DNA of 64,000 bases from Bacteroidaceae bacterium (GCA_011959205.1 BLLV01000279.1:1-64000); one strand, 5' to 3'; shown: positions 42,735 to 51,811, counted from the first letter of the stretch. Translations and numbers: made by a program. Notes: generated by a model not told the origin, from the sequence alone.

Positions 42735-42794
42735 ATGAAAAGAATTCTATTTGTAAAATTATTGTGTCTGGTTTGTTTGTGGATGCTTCCTTGA
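42735..42794 (+). pseudogene. Signal-peptide-only ORF, possible gene remnant
   Basis: ATG at 42735 opens 19 codons, KRILFVKLLCLVCLWMLP after the Met, then TGA: a perfect signal-peptide start with no mature protein. A TACTTTTG box lies 44 bases upstream (42684-42691). It sits in the 561-base gap between the gatC-like gene and kdgF, the longest gene-free stretch in the window. The rest of the gap shows the gatC promoter (42508-42538), AT-rich sequence without recognisable protein similarity, and the inverted repeat at 42910-42989. It may mark a lost exported enzyme. Confidence 0.3.
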
Positions 42795-42909
42795 TAGATA
42801 TGGTTTAGCTGGTTTGTAGTATTCAAAATCCTGCAATAGGGGGATGGTATTTAAATTGAATTACTTACAGATTGCGGAGATAGATGATGGAATTGCCTTC
42901 AAAGTTTTT

Positions 42910-42989
42910 TCACCACAGACTACTCTGATTACATAAGTACAATAAATATACTTGATTTTAATAGAAGTCATCTGTATGATCTGTGGTGA
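42910..42989. repeat. Long-range inverted repeat after kdgF
   Basis: TCACCACAGA (42910-42919) and TCTGTGGTGA (42980-42989) are perfect 10-bp arms 60 bases apart; imperfect similarity continues inward (CTACTCTGATTAC versus the complement of GTCATCTGTATGAT). It lies 18 bases beyond the kdgF stop and may act as a terminator. The same arm sequence forms the hairpin at 38341-38374, and ATCTGTGGTAA occurs at 47563-47573. Confidence 0.55.
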
Positions 42990-43006
42990 TTTTAGCGTAT
43001 TCTGCT

Positions 43007-43498
43007 TTATTCCTTTTCTAGAAAATCAGCGCGCATCGGGCTAAAACAATCTATTAGCATACCTCGCTCTAGACAAACACAACCATGTACAGCATTGGGT
43101 TCCTTATATAAGCAGTCGCCAGCCGACACGATTTTTTTCACGCCATTAATAGTGAACTCAAACTTCCCACTTTCCACATAAGTCACTTGTGAATGGATGT
43201 GATGGTGGACAGCTCCTACAGATCCCTTTTCAAATTTCACTTTGACGACCATGATGTCATCATTATAACCCATGATTTGGCGCACTACACCTTCTCCTAC
43301 AGTTTCCCATTCTTTGTTTTTTGCAAAAATGAAGTTATCACTACCTGTTGTCATAACCTTGTTTTCAATGTTTTTGTTTGTTTTTTCGTTACACTCTTTG
43401 TTACTCTCTTTTTTCTCACTTTGTGCATTGCAACTTTGCAATATCAGCGGTGCCATCAAGGCGTAAGCATACAATGCGGTTTTTACTTTACGATTCAT
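43007..43498 (-). CDS. kdgF: KdgF-like cupin, predicted lipoprotein
   Basis: Single-domain cupin of 163 residues. KdgF converts 4,5-unsaturated uronate monomers from pectin or alginate lyases to 5-keto-4-deoxyuronate, the substrate of KduI. The cupin core is close to KdgF: AVHHHIHSQVTYVESGKFEF with metal ligands H98, H100, Q104 (and H99/H102), and AGDCLYKEPNAVHGC with H138. Known KdgF is cytoplasmic and about 110 residues. Here an extra N-terminus supplies a type II signal (LMAPLILQSC, Cys23) and a polar Glu/Lys/Asn-rich linker (24-50), so the protein should be membrane-anchored outside the cytoplasm. A TATTTTTG box lies at 43549-43542. It is upstream of the gatC/kduI unit on the same strand. 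Confidence 0.8.
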   Translation of the reverse strand: MNRKVKTALYAYALMAPLILQSCNAQSEKKESNKECNEKTNKNIENKVMTTGSDNFIFAKNKEWETVGEGVVRQIMGYNDDIMVVKVKFEKGSVGAVHHHIHSQVTYVESGKFEFTINGVKKIVSAGDCLYKEPNAVHGCVCLERGMLIDCFSPMRADFLEKE

Positions 43499-43727
43499 GA
43501 TCTTGCATTTAATTATGAAATGAATGATTAAAACTTTTCTTCAAAAATAGCAATAATATGAGGAAAGTGGTTCACCATGATTAAAATATATGAGAAAAAG
43601 ACCAAATATTACAAATCCAAGTCCATGAAAATAGTTTATTTGGCTTCATAATGATATTTGAACTTGAGTTAAAACACTGAAATAACAATGAAAAGCGGCA
43701 GTATCATGTTTTTTTGTTCGTTTAAGA

Positions 43728-43757
43728 TTGTTAAATGAAGATTTTTGCGTATGTTTG
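43728..43757 (+). promoter_or_regulatory. Promoter of the S9 peptidase gene
   Basis: TTG (43728-43730), 19 bases, TATGTTTG (43750-43757), 32 bases before the ATG. The remaining 290-base gap (43499-43788) holds the divergent kdgF -7 box and nothing else recognisable. Confidence 0.6.
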
Positions 43758-43788
43758 CTCATTGTAAATACGATCAAAAGTTCAATTC

Positions 43789-46221
43789 ATGAGAAAAATG
43801 TTATTTATCACCCTTGTAATAGGGGGGATGTGTGCTGTGACCCCTGTGGTAAAGGCACAGGAACGCTTGCCGGAATATTTGCAGGCGGAAAAGTATACAC
43901 GAGAAAAATTAGGCACCATGTTGTTTTCTACCATGGTGGATCCGCATTGGTTCCAGAAAGGCAATAACTTCTGGTTCGAGTACAAAACGAGTGAAGGTAC
44001 TTTCTGGTATGTCGTCGATCCGGCTGCACGGACAAAGAAACTTTTGTTTGACCGAGACGAACTGGCTGCACAGTTGACCGAAATTGTACAGGATCCCTTC
44101 GAAGCGCGTCATCTACCTATCACCAATCTGAAAGCGAAAGAAGACGGACGCACTTTTACTTTCGAAGTGAAATCTACAAAAGATGCGAAACCAAAAGCTG
44201 GGGACAAAGATAAGAAGAACGGAAAGGAAACTTTCTATTTTTCTTATGACTATCCTACTCATAAACTTACTCATCTGAAAGATAAACAGGAGGAACCGAA
44301 GAAAATCTATTGGGGATCTGTATCGCCTGACGGCAAAACAATTGTGTATGCAAAGGATCTGAATTTGTATCGCATGAGTCGTGAGGATTACGAAAAAGCG
44401 AAGAAGGATGAAAAAGACAGTACGATTGTAGAAATTCAACTTACCACAGATGGTATAGCGGATTTTGGTTACGGTATTCCTTATAGCATGCTGAATACTG
44501 ACACCCTGTGCAATGGTAAACGTCGCCGTGCATGGGGAGTGTGGTCGCCTGATTCGCGCCATTTTGCCACAACGATTACAGATAATCGAGCGGTGAAGGA
44601 GTTGTGGGTGATCAATTCGATGGCTCAGCCTCGTCCTACGCTGGAAACCTACAAGTACCAAATGCCGGGAGAAAAGGAGGCACCTGTAGAATATTTGCAT
44701 TTGTTCGATATGGTAGACAACAGCCGTAAGGAAATAAAGGTGGCAGCTTATAAAGACCAGAATATAGGATTGGAGTATAAGCCGATGATGCAAAAACAAC
44801 GCGATATGGAAGATCAGGCAGCAGTATGGCAGGGTGATAACAATCGCTTTTTTCTGACCCGTAGCAGCCGTGACTTGCATCGGATTGACGTGTGTTCATA
44901 CACCATAGGGCAAGATTCCATTGTGCCCGTAATAAAGGAACGGATGAATACTTATCAGGAAACTCGCCCATTGAAGGTGCTGAATGGTGGAAAGGAGATA
45001 ATTCAGTGGAGTGAACGCGACGGATGGGCACATCTTTATTTATATGATGATCAGGGAAATCTGAAAAATCGCATCACAAAAGGCCCGTGGCATGTAGAAG
45101 AAGTGTTGAAAGTGGATGATAAGGCGCGTGTGATTTACTTTACGGCTAATGGTATGGACTCCAAGGAACATCCTTATTATGAGCATCTCTATCGTGTGAA
45201 TTTGGATGGAAGCGGCCTGAAACTGCTGACCAAAGGCAATTATTTCCATCAGGTGGAGGTGGATGATGACGCCCGTTTTGTGGTAGATAACTATTCACGG
45301 GTCAATTCGGTGCCTTGTGCTACGTTGTTGGATACAAATGGTAATAAGGTGATGGATATTCAGGAAAGTGACTTCTCACAACTGTTTGCTGCCGGTTACA
45401 AATTTCCCGAAATCTTTAAAGTGAAGGCTGCTGATGGAGTGACAGACCTGTATGGTGTGATGTATAAACCCTTTAACTTCGATTCTACTAAAGTGTATCC
45501 TATCGTGGATTATGTTTATCCTGGGCCGCAGGTGGAAGGTGTTTATTATCCGTTTACTCGCATGAGTCCTCGTACCGACCGTCTGGCACAAGCTGGATTT
45601 ATTGTTATTTCTGTGGGACAGCGTGGCGGACACCCCAGTCGTTCCAAGTGGTATCATAATTATGGATATGGAAATATGCGCGATTATCCGTTGGCCGATC
45701 ATAAATATGCTATTGAGCAACTGGCACAGCGTTATGACTTTATAGATATAGATAAGGTCGGTATTCACGGCCACTCAGGCGGAGGTTTCATGAGTACGGC
45801 GGCTATGTGCCAATATCCTGACTTTTTCAAGGTAGCTGTATCTTGTGCGGGAAATCACGATAATAATATTTATAACCGTTGGTGGAGTGAAACACACCAT
45901 GGCGTGAAAGAAGTGGTGAGTGAGAAAGGAGATACGACTTTTGTTTATAAAATCGGTACTAATCCGGAAATAGCAAGTAAGCTGAAAGGTCATTTACTGT
46001 TGATTCATGGTGATATTGACAACAATGTGCATCCAGGCAATACATTACGTGTGGCTGATGCCTTGATTCGTGCCGGAAAACGTTTCGATATGTTGATTCT
46101 TCCACAACAACGTCATGCGTTCGGCAATATGGACGAGTATTTTTATTGGAGATTGGTGGATTACTTCTCTGAGCATCTGAAAGGAAGAAGTGAAAAGTCA
46201 GTAGATATTCCGAAAAGATAG
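43789..46221 (+). CDS. S9 family prolyl/dipeptidyl peptidase (DPP IV-like)
   Basis: Exported serine peptidase of 810 residues. A signal peptide (MLFITLVIGGMCAVTPVVKA) is followed by a DPP IV-type beta-propeller (about 80-530, WGSVSPDGKTIVYAKDLNLY and WGVWSPDSRHFATTITDNRA). The C-terminal alpha/beta-hydrolase domain has the triad: Ser in GIHGHSGGGFMST (about 662), Asp in IHGDIDNNVHPGN (about 741) and His in QQRHAFGN (about 774). The PGPQVEGVYYPF segment is typical of the family. It should trim dipeptides from peptides in the periplasm. It stands alone between kdgF and a convergent kinase gene, ending at a strong terminator. Confidence 0.93.
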   Translation: MRKMLFITLVIGGMCAVTPVVKAQERLPEYLQAEKYTREKLGTMLFSTMVDPHWFQKGNNFWFEYKTSEGTFWYVVDPAARTKKLLFDRDELAAQLTEIVQDPFEARHLPITNLKAKEDGRTFTFEVKSTKDAKPKAGDKDKKNGKETFYFSYDYPTHKLTHLKDKQEEPKKIYWGSVSPDGKTIVYAKDLNLYRMSREDYEKAKKDEKDSTIVEIQLTTDGIADFGYGIPYSMLNTDTLCNGKRRRAWGVWSPDSRHFATTITDNRAVKELWVINSMAQPRPTLETYKYQMPGEKEAPVEYLHLFDMVDNSRKEIKVAAYKDQNIGLEYKPMMQKQRDMEDQAAVWQGDNNRFFLTRSSRDLHRIDVCSYTIGQDSIVPVIKERMNTYQETRPLKVLNGGKEIIQWSERDGWAHLYLYDDQGNLKNRITKGPWHVEEVLKVDDKARVIYFTANGMDSKEHPYYEHLYRVNLDGSGLKLLTKGNYFHQVEVDDDARFVVDNYSRVNSVPCATLLDTNGNKVMDIQESDFSQLFAAGYKFPEIFKVKAADGVTDLYGVMYKPFNFDSTKVYPIVDYVYPGPQVEGVYYPFTRMSPRTDRLAQAGFIVISVGQRGGHPSRSKWYHNYGYGNMRDYPLADHKYAIEQLAQRYDFIDIDKVGIHGHSGGGFMSTAAMCQYPDFFKVAVSCAGNHDNNIYNRWWSETHHGVKEVVSEKGDTTFVYKIGTNPEIASKLKGHLLLIHGDIDNNVHPGNTLRVADALIRAGKRFDMLILPQQRHAFGNMDEYFYWRLVDYFSEHLKGRSEKSVDIPKR

Positions 46222-46265
46222 GTTTGAAGTGTAATACTACAGCTTTTAGGATTTCCGGATAAAAT

Positions 46266-46306
46266 AGAGGAGGGTGTCAGAAAAAAAATGATGCCCTCCT
46301 CTTTTT
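46266..46306. terminator. Bidirectional terminator between the S9 peptidase and kinase genes
   Basis: AGAGGAGGGTGTCA (46266-46279) pairs with TGATGCCCTCCTCT (46289-46302), one mismatch, with an A8 loop and a following T run. It lies between converging stops at 46221 and 46314. Confidence 0.85.
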
Positions 46307-46313
46307 CTTTACC

Positions 46314-47396
46314 TTATAATAAACTACTAATATAGGCCTTCATCTCTGTTGTGGCAGCTTTTGCTTCCAGATATAATTTGTATTGTGCTTTGGTGCGTAC
46401 CAAATTGTGTCCTTCATATTGGGTCTGATAATAAGTGTCTCCGTTTATGTAATCTGCTAAGAAACGTACAGCTTGCATATAAGGGAACAGAGTGGCGGCG
46501 TAGGGCAGCATCTCGATTTCGATGGGAGTCAAGAAACTTCGGGCAGATTCAATATATCCTTTGACGAAGGCCTTGAATATCTCCATGTTGAATTTTACAT
46601 TGTCCAAGTCTTTTTCGTCTTCCTTGCCGGTATTGGCAGCAGAGCGGAGGAAGTCACCGAAGTCGGAGAAAATAAAACTGGGCATCACTGTATCCAGGTC
46701 AATGACACACAAAACTTTTCCGTCTTCATCAAATAGCATGTTGCTCACTTTGGTGTCGCAGTGGCAAATGCGTTTCGGCAATTTGCCTTCACGATACAGC
46801 TGTTCGGCACTACACATCATGTCGGCATCTTTTTCTATTGCGTTCACTATGTCCTGTACTTCAGCCAAGCGACTTGCTGCATTGTTTGTTATGGCTTCAT
46901 GTAATTGTTTCAAGCGAAATTCCATGTTATGGAAGTCAGGAATAATTTCTCCTAGTTGTTCGGGAACATCAGCCAACATGGCTTGGAATTCGCCGAATTT
47001 TAGTCCTGCCAAATAAGAAGATTCTGGTGTAACGGCTTCCAAGGTTTGTGAGCGTGGAATAAAAACTGATATTCTCCAGTAGCCTTCACCATCGTAAAAA
47101 AAAGTTTTGCCATTGGTGGCAGATAGGAAATGAAGTACTTTGCGCTCAATGTCTTCTTCATGGTTGTTTTCTAACTTTTGACGGATGTGGTTAGTAACAA
47201 CTTCTATATTGTGTTGCAACATTTCAATATTAGTGAATATTAGATGGTTGATTCGTTGCAATACATAGTCTGGCTCTTCGGGAGATGTTGATTTTACTAG
47301 ATAAGTTTGGTTGATGAGGCCAGATGTCAAAGTCTTAATCTCGCTCACTTCGCCCACTTCAGGGAATTGCTTGATAATTTTTTTGAGGTTTTCCAT
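46314..47396 (-). CDS. N-acetylhexosamine 1-kinase-like phosphotransferase (NahK family)
   Basis: Cytoplasmic kinase of 360 residues with the aminoglycoside-phosphotransferase fold. It lines up along its length with Bifidobacterium NahK as I recall it: GLINQTYLV, YVLQRINHLIF and NIEVVTNHIR near the start, the catalytic loop CHCDTKVSNMLFDED (about 211-225), the metal-binding IDLDTVMPSFIFSDFGDFLR, EDEKDLDNVKF and MQAVRFLADYINGDTYY. NahK phosphorylates GlcNAc or GalNAc at C1 for salvage of hexosamines. That would suit a host-glycan forager carrying GH89, although the gene is not in the PUL. A TATCTTTG box lies upstream at 47438-47431. Such proteins are sometimes mislabelled as mucin-desulfating sulfatase or as antibiotic kinases. 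Confidence 0.85.
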   Translation of the reverse strand: MENLKKIIKQFPEVGEVSEIKTLTSGLINQTYLVKSTSPEEPDYVLQRINHLIFTNIEMLQHNIEVVTNHIRQKLENNHEEDIERKVLHFLSATNGKTFFYDGEGYWRISVFIPRSQTLEAVTPESSYLAGLKFGEFQAMLADVPEQLGEIIPDFHNMEFRLKQLHEAITNNAASRLAEVQDIVNAIEKDADMMCSAEQLYREGKLPKRICHCDTKVSNMLFDEDGKVLCVIDLDTVMPSFIFSDFGDFLRSAANTGKEDEKDLDNVKFNMEIFKAFVKGYIESARSFLTPIEIEMLPYAATLFPYMQAVRFLADYINGDTYYQTQYEGHNLVRTKAQYKLYLEAKAATTEMKAYISSLL

Positions 47397-47654
47397 GGGG
47401 TTATTTTAATTATGTTTATACTTTAAGGAACAAAGATAGTTTTTTTCTCTTAACTAGAGAGAAAAAGTTATCATAAAAAATATATAAACTGGAGGTGTGG
47501 TTCAGGACAGATAGCGGGTGTGCAATCGGAAACTTAAAATTCAATTTGTGATAACTTGTGCAATCTGTGGTAAATTTTCTTTTTTTGGAGATAAATATTG
47601 CATCGATAAATAATATTTCACGTTTATGTATGGAATTTATAGGCTGAAAATTTA

Positions 47655-47662
47655 TACCTTTG
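47655..47662 (+). promoter_or_regulatory. -7 box of purH
   Basis: TACCTTTG fits TAnnTTTG 27 bases before the purH ATG. The 292-base gap 47397-47688 otherwise shows the divergent kinase box (47431-47438), a T-rich run and a copy of ATCTGTGGTAA (47563-47573). Confidence 0.55.
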
Positions 47663-47688
47663 TAGCCCAAATACTTAATCTATAAAAA

Positions 47689-49212
47689 ATGTCAGAGGCT
47701 AAGAGAATTAAAACCGCATTGGTGTCGGTTTATCACAAAGAAGGTTTGGACGAGATTATAACCAAACTACACGAAGAAGGAGTGGAATTCCTGTCAACAG
47801 GAGGTACAAGACAGTTTATTGAATCTTTAGGTTTCCCTTGTAAGGCGGTGGAAGATCTTACTACTTATCCCTCTATTTTGGGCGGGCGCGTAAAGACTTT
47901 GCATCCTAAAGTTTTCGGAGGTATTTTATGCCGTCGTGGTTTGGAACAAGATATGCAACAAATAGAAAAATATGAAATACCCGAAATCGATTTGGTTATT
48001 GTGGATCTGTATCCGTTTGAGGCAACTGTGGCTTCAGGTGCCGATGAACAAGCCATTATTGAAAAAATCGATATAGGTGGTATTTCTTTGATTCGTGCAG
48101 CTGCCAAGAACTATGATGATGTAGTGATCATCGCTAGCCAGGCACAGTATAAACCGTTCCGTGATATGTTGTTGGAGCATGGGGCTACTACTTCGCGCGA
48201 AGAGCGTCGTTGGTTTGCAAAAGAAGCATTTGCAGTTTCTTCCCATTATGACTCTGCTATCTTTAACTATTTTGATGGTGGTGAAGGTTCAGCTTTCCGT
48301 TGTGCGATAGAAAGTCAAAAACAACTTCGTTATGGTGAAAATCCTCATCAGAAAGGTTATTTCTATGGTAATCTGGATGCGATGTTTGATCAGATTCATG
48401 GAAAAGAAATCTCTTATAACAATTTATTGGATATCAATGCGGCTGTTGATTTGATTGATGAGTTTGATGAGGTGACATTTGCCATCCTAAAACATAATAA
48501 TGCCTGTGGATTAGCCTCGCGTCCTACTATCCTGGAAGCATGGAAAGATGCGTTGGCAGGCGATCCGGTGTCGGCTTTCGGTGGTGTGTTGGTTACTAAT
48601 GCCGTGATTGATAAAGAAACAGCGGAAGAAATCAACAAACTGTTCTTTGAGGTAATTATTGCTCCGGATTATGATGTGGATGCATTAGAGATTTTGGGAC
48701 AGAAGAAGAACCGTATTATTTTGGTTCGTAAGGAAGCTAAATTGCCAAAGAAACAATTCCGCTCTTTATTGAATGGGGTTTTGGTTCAGGAAAGAGATTT
48801 GGATGTGGAAACTTCTGCTGATTTAAAGCAGGTTACTGAAAAAGCTCCTACGGCAACTGAAATAGAGGATATGTTATTTGCAAATAAGATTGTGAAGAAT
48901 AGCAAAAGTAATGCTATCGTATTGGCTAAGAACAAACAGCTGCTGGCTAGCGGTGTTGGTCAGACTTCACGTGTGGATGCATTGAAACAAGCTATTGAAA
49001 AAGCTAAATCATTTGAGTTTGATTTGAATGGTGCTGTGATGGCCAGTGATGCTTTCTTCCCTTTCCCCGATTGTGTAGAGATAGCGGATCAGGAAGGGGT
49101 GAAAGCTGTTATCCAGCCGGGAGGCTCTGTAAAAGACGAGTTGACTTTCCAATACTGCAATGAACATGGCGTAGCTATGGTCGTTACAGGGATTCGTCAC
49201 TTTAAACACTAA
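47689..49212 (+). CDS. purH: Bifunctional AICAR transformylase / IMP cyclohydrolase
   Basis: Cytoplasmic enzyme of 507 residues carrying out the last two steps of purine biosynthesis. The N-terminal MGS-like IMP cyclohydrolase domain (about 1-190) has ALVSVYHKEGLDEIITKL, FLSTGGTRQFIESLG and GGRVKTLHPKVFGGILCRR. The AICAR transformylase domain shows LRYGENPHQKGYFYG, AILKHNNACGLA and the C-terminal GAVMASDAFFPFPD and IQPGGSVKDE. The length matches PurH. It is followed after 111 AT-rich bases by mreB. Confidence 0.97.
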   Translation: MSEAKRIKTALVSVYHKEGLDEIITKLHEEGVEFLSTGGTRQFIESLGFPCKAVEDLTTYPSILGGRVKTLHPKVFGGILCRRGLEQDMQQIEKYEIPEIDLVIVDLYPFEATVASGADEQAIIEKIDIGGISLIRAAAKNYDDVVIIASQAQYKPFRDMLLEHGATTSREERRWFAKEAFAVSSHYDSAIFNYFDGGEGSAFRCAIESQKQLRYGENPHQKGYFYGNLDAMFDQIHGKEISYNNLLDINAAVDLIDEFDEVTFAILKHNNACGLASRPTILEAWKDALAGDPVSAFGGVLVTNAVIDKETAEEINKLFFEVIIAPDYDVDALEILGQKKNRIILVRKEAKLPKKQFRSLLNGVLVQERDLDVETSADLKQVTEKAPTATEIEDMLFANKIVKNSKSNAIVLAKNKQLLASGVGQTSRVDALKQAIEKAKSFEFDLNGAVMASDAFFPFPDCVEIADQEGVKAVIQPGGSVKDELTFQYCNEHGVAMVVTGIRHFKH

Positions 49213-49323
49213 GATAGTTGCAATTTACTTTTACGGCTACAATCAAACTGTTTATACAGCATTGTTTATGTAAATGGTAAATTGCAAATGTCAATTGTAA
49301 ATTGCTAAATTGTAAATGAAATT

Positions 49324-50346
49324 ATGGGATTATTCTCCTTTACACAAGAGATTGCGATGGACCTTGGCACTGCCAATACCATCATTTTAAATAACGGGAA
49401 GATTGTAGTGGACGAACCTTCAGTCGTTGCGCTTGATCGCCGTACTGACAAGATGATTGCCGTAGGCGAACGGGCTAAAATGATGTATGAGAAGGAAAAT
49501 CCGAATATTCGTACTGTACGTCCGCTACGCGACGGGGTTATTGCCGATTTTAATGCCTGTGAACAGATGATGCGCGGTTTAATAAAGAAAGTAAACATGG
49601 GGAATCGTTTCTTTTCTCCCTCTTTGCGTATGGTAATCGGAGTTCCCTCGGGTAGTACTGAAGTAGAACTGCGTGCGGTGCGTGATAGTGCGGAACATGC
49701 GGGAGGACGGGATGTTTATTTGATTTTTGAACCTATGGCTGCGGCTATTGGCATTGGTATTGATGTAGAGGCTCCTGAAGGTAATATGATTGTTGATATA
49801 GGTGGTGGTTCTACAGAGATTGCCGTGATTTCATTGGGCGGTATTGTTTCCAACAACTCTATACGTATTGCCGGTGACGATCTTACAGCCGATATTCAGG
49901 AATATATGAGCCGTCAGCACAATGTGAAGGTAAGTGAACGTATGGCTGAACGTATCAAGATACATGTAGGTGCCGCTTTGACTGATTTGGGAGATGATGC
50001 TCCTGAAGATTATATTGTACGCGGACCTAACCGTATTACTGCTCTTCCTATGGAAGTTCCAGTGTGTTATCAAGAAGTGGCACATTGCCTGGAAAAAAGT
50101 ATAGCAAAAATAGAAACAGCTATTCTTAGTGCATTGGAACAGACCCCGCCTGAACTTTATGCTGATATTGTATTGAACGGGATCTATTTAGCTGGTGGTG
50201 GTGCTTTGCTGCGTGGTTTAGACAAGCGTTTGACAGATAAAATCAATATTCCGTTCCATATAGCTGAAGATCCTTTGTTGAGTGTAGCGAAAGGTACTGG
50301 AATTGCATTGAAGAATGTAGATCGTTTCTCATTTTTGATGCGGTAA
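49324..50346 (+). CDS. mreB: Rod shape-determining protein MreB
   Basis: Bacterial actin of 340 residues forming membrane-associated filaments that organise lateral wall synthesis. An amphipathic N-terminus (GLFSFTQE) precedes the phosphate-1 motif IAMDLGTANTIILNNGK. The phosphate-2 motif MIVDIGGGSTEIAVISLGG and the adenosine motif GIYLAGGGALLRGLDKRL follow. It is first in the operon mreB-mreC-mreD-mrdA-rodA. The 104 bases to mreC hold short AT-rich direct repeats (TTTGCTAATGA, AAATTGGCAAACTGG) but no clear terminator. Confidence 0.97.
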   Translation: MGLFSFTQEIAMDLGTANTIILNNGKIVVDEPSVVALDRRTDKMIAVGERAKMMYEKENPNIRTVRPLRDGVIADFNACEQMMRGLIKKVNMGNRFFSPSLRMVIGVPSGSTEVELRAVRDSAEHAGGRDVYLIFEPMAAAIGIGIDVEAPEGNMIVDIGGGSTEIAVISLGGIVSNNSIRIAGDDLTADIQEYMSRQHNVKVSERMAERIKIHVGAALTDLGDDAPEDYIVRGPNRITALPMEVPVCYQEVAHCLEKSIAKIETAILSALEQTPPELYADIVLNGIYLAGGGALLRGLDKRLTDKINIPFHIAEDPLLSVAKGTGIALKNVDRFSFLMR

Positions 50347-50450
50347 ATAATTTGCTAATGATGTAGTTTGCTAGTTTGCTAATGACATGCGGTATGGATA
50401 GTGCTGTACATTGGTAAATTGGCAAACTGGCATATTGAAAATTAGTATAA

Positions 50451-51299
50451 ATGAAGAATCTGCTGAATTTTTTTTTAAAGTATAACTACTGGTTTCTCTT
50501 TGTTCTTTTAGAGGTAATCAGTTTTGCTTTATTATTCCGTTTCAACAGTTATCAGGGAAGTGCGTTCTTTACATCGGCTAATTGGGTATCGGGAACTATG
50601 TATGATGTGACCAACAATGTTACCGGATATTTTCATTTGAAGACGATTAATGATGAGTTGGTACAGAAAAATGTGGAACTGGAATTGCAGTTGGAGAGTA
50701 TCCGTAAAGCTTTGATCGAAGCGACGAAAGACAGCAGTGGTATAGAATTGATTAAACAGGAAGCACTGGCAGGTTATGATATTTTCAAGGCTAGCGTGAT
50801 AAACAACAGTGTGACTCATGCTGATAACTATATTACACTTGATAAAGGAGAAGCGGATGGCATTCGTAGTGAGATGGGAGTGGTAAATGGAAGCGGTGTA
50901 GTTGGTATTGTTTATCTTACTTCCCCACATTATTCCATTGTTATTCCAGTGCTGAATTCTAAAAGTAGTATTAGTTGTAAGATAAAACGGAGTGATTATT
51001 TCGGTTTCTTGAAATGGGATGGCGGTTCGTCTGAATTTGCTTTTATAAAGGATATGCCCCGTCATTCTTTATTTTCTTTAGGTGACACAATTGTGACCAG
51101 TGGGCACAGTGCCGTTTTTCCTTCCGGCATTCCGGTGGGTACGGTAGATGATATTGCTGATAGTCATGATGGTTTGTCTTATTTGCTGCGGGTGAAATTG
51201 TTTACGGATTTTGCCCGTTTAAATGATGTACGTGTAATTGCTCAAAAGGGACAGGAAGAACAACTAGAGTTTGAAAAGCAGGTGAAAACGACTAAATAA
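50451..51299 (+). CDS. mreC: Rod shape-determining protein MreC
   Basis: Bitopic periplasmic scaffold of the elongasome, 282 residues. An N-terminal transmembrane helix (NYWFLFVLLEVISFALLF) is followed by a coiled coil (ELVQKNVELELQLESIRKAL) and the MreC beta-barrel domain with NYITLDKGEADGIRSEMGVVNGSGVVGIV. It links cytoplasmic MreB to PBP2 and RodA. It ends 8 bases before the mreD ATG. Confidence 0.95.
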   Translation: MKNLLNFFLKYNYWFLFVLLEVISFALLFRFNSYQGSAFFTSANWVSGTMYDVTNNVTGYFHLKTINDELVQKNVELELQLESIRKALIEATKDSSGIELIKQEALAGYDIFKASVINNSVTHADNYITLDKGEADGIRSEMGVVNGSGVVGIVYLTSPHYSIVIPVLNSKSSISCKIKRSDYFGFLKWDGGSSEFAFIKDMPRHSLFSLGDTIVTSGHSAVFPSGIPVGTVDDIADSHDGLSYLLRVKLFTDFARLNDVRVIAQKGQEEQLEFEKQVKTTK

Positions 51300-51307
51300 G
51301 AAAGTTG

Positions 51308-51811
51308 ATGATAACTTATCTACAAAAAATAGAGTGGTTTATCGGGCTGGTGCTGTTGCAGGTGCTGGTATTGAATCATATGCATATCAATGGGTATGCC
51401 ACTCCTTTCTTTTTTATCTATTTTATTTTGAAGTATAATTCGGGAGTTAGCCGTAATGTCCTTATGGTATGGGCATTTTTATTGGGCTTGTCGGTCGATA
51501 TATTTGGTAATACACCGGGGATGAATGCGGCTGTGACCACTATGTTGGCTTTTATGCGTGGATCTATATTGCGGCTGGTCACTCCACTGCGTGATAGTAC
51601 TGAAGATTTTGAACCGGGTGTTAAGGCTATGGGAGTTTCGCCTTTCTTTCGGTATATTTTGCTGTGTACTTTTTTATTTTGTGCCATTTTACTTGTCATA
51701 GACACTTTTTCATTTTTCAATTTGCCTGTATTGTTGTTGAAAATATTGACAGATGCCTCCATAACCATTGTTTGTATATTGTGTGTTGAGGCAATCAGGA
51801 GGAAAAAATAG
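51308..51811 (+). CDS. mreD: Rod shape-determining protein MreD
   Basis: Small integral membrane protein of 167 residues with about five helices (EWFIGLVLLQVLVLNHMHI, TPFFFIYFILKYNSG, RYILLCTFLFCAILLVIDTF). It is identified mainly by size, topology and its place between mreC and mrdA, plus LLGLSVDIFGNTPGMNA, a typical MreD block. The ATG at 51308 is used rather than the TTG just before it. The stop TAG shares its G with the GTG start of mrdA. Confidence 0.92.
   Translation: MITYLQKIEWFIGLVLLQVLVLNHMHINGYATPFFFIYFILKYNSGVSRNVLMVWAFLLGLSVDIFGNTPGMNAAVTTMLAFMRGSILRLVTPLRDSTEDFEPGVKAMGVSPFFRYILLCTFLFCAILLVIDTFSFFNLPVLLLKILTDASITIVCILCVEAIRRKK

Noticed and set aside
42596..42808. 70-codon plus-strand ORF in the gatC-kdgF gap
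   Set aside because: Basic, no domain or promoter at a sensible distance; the only suggestive part of this gap is the signal-like start at 42735 in another frame.
44113..44880. 255-codon minus-strand open frame opposite the S9 peptidase
   Set aside because: Antisense shadow of a conserved propeller domain.
49213..49323. Short AAATTG direct repeats before mreB (similar ones before mreC) as a functional element
   Set aside because: Irregular AT-rich repetition without fixed period or symmetry; looks like ordinary intergenic drift.
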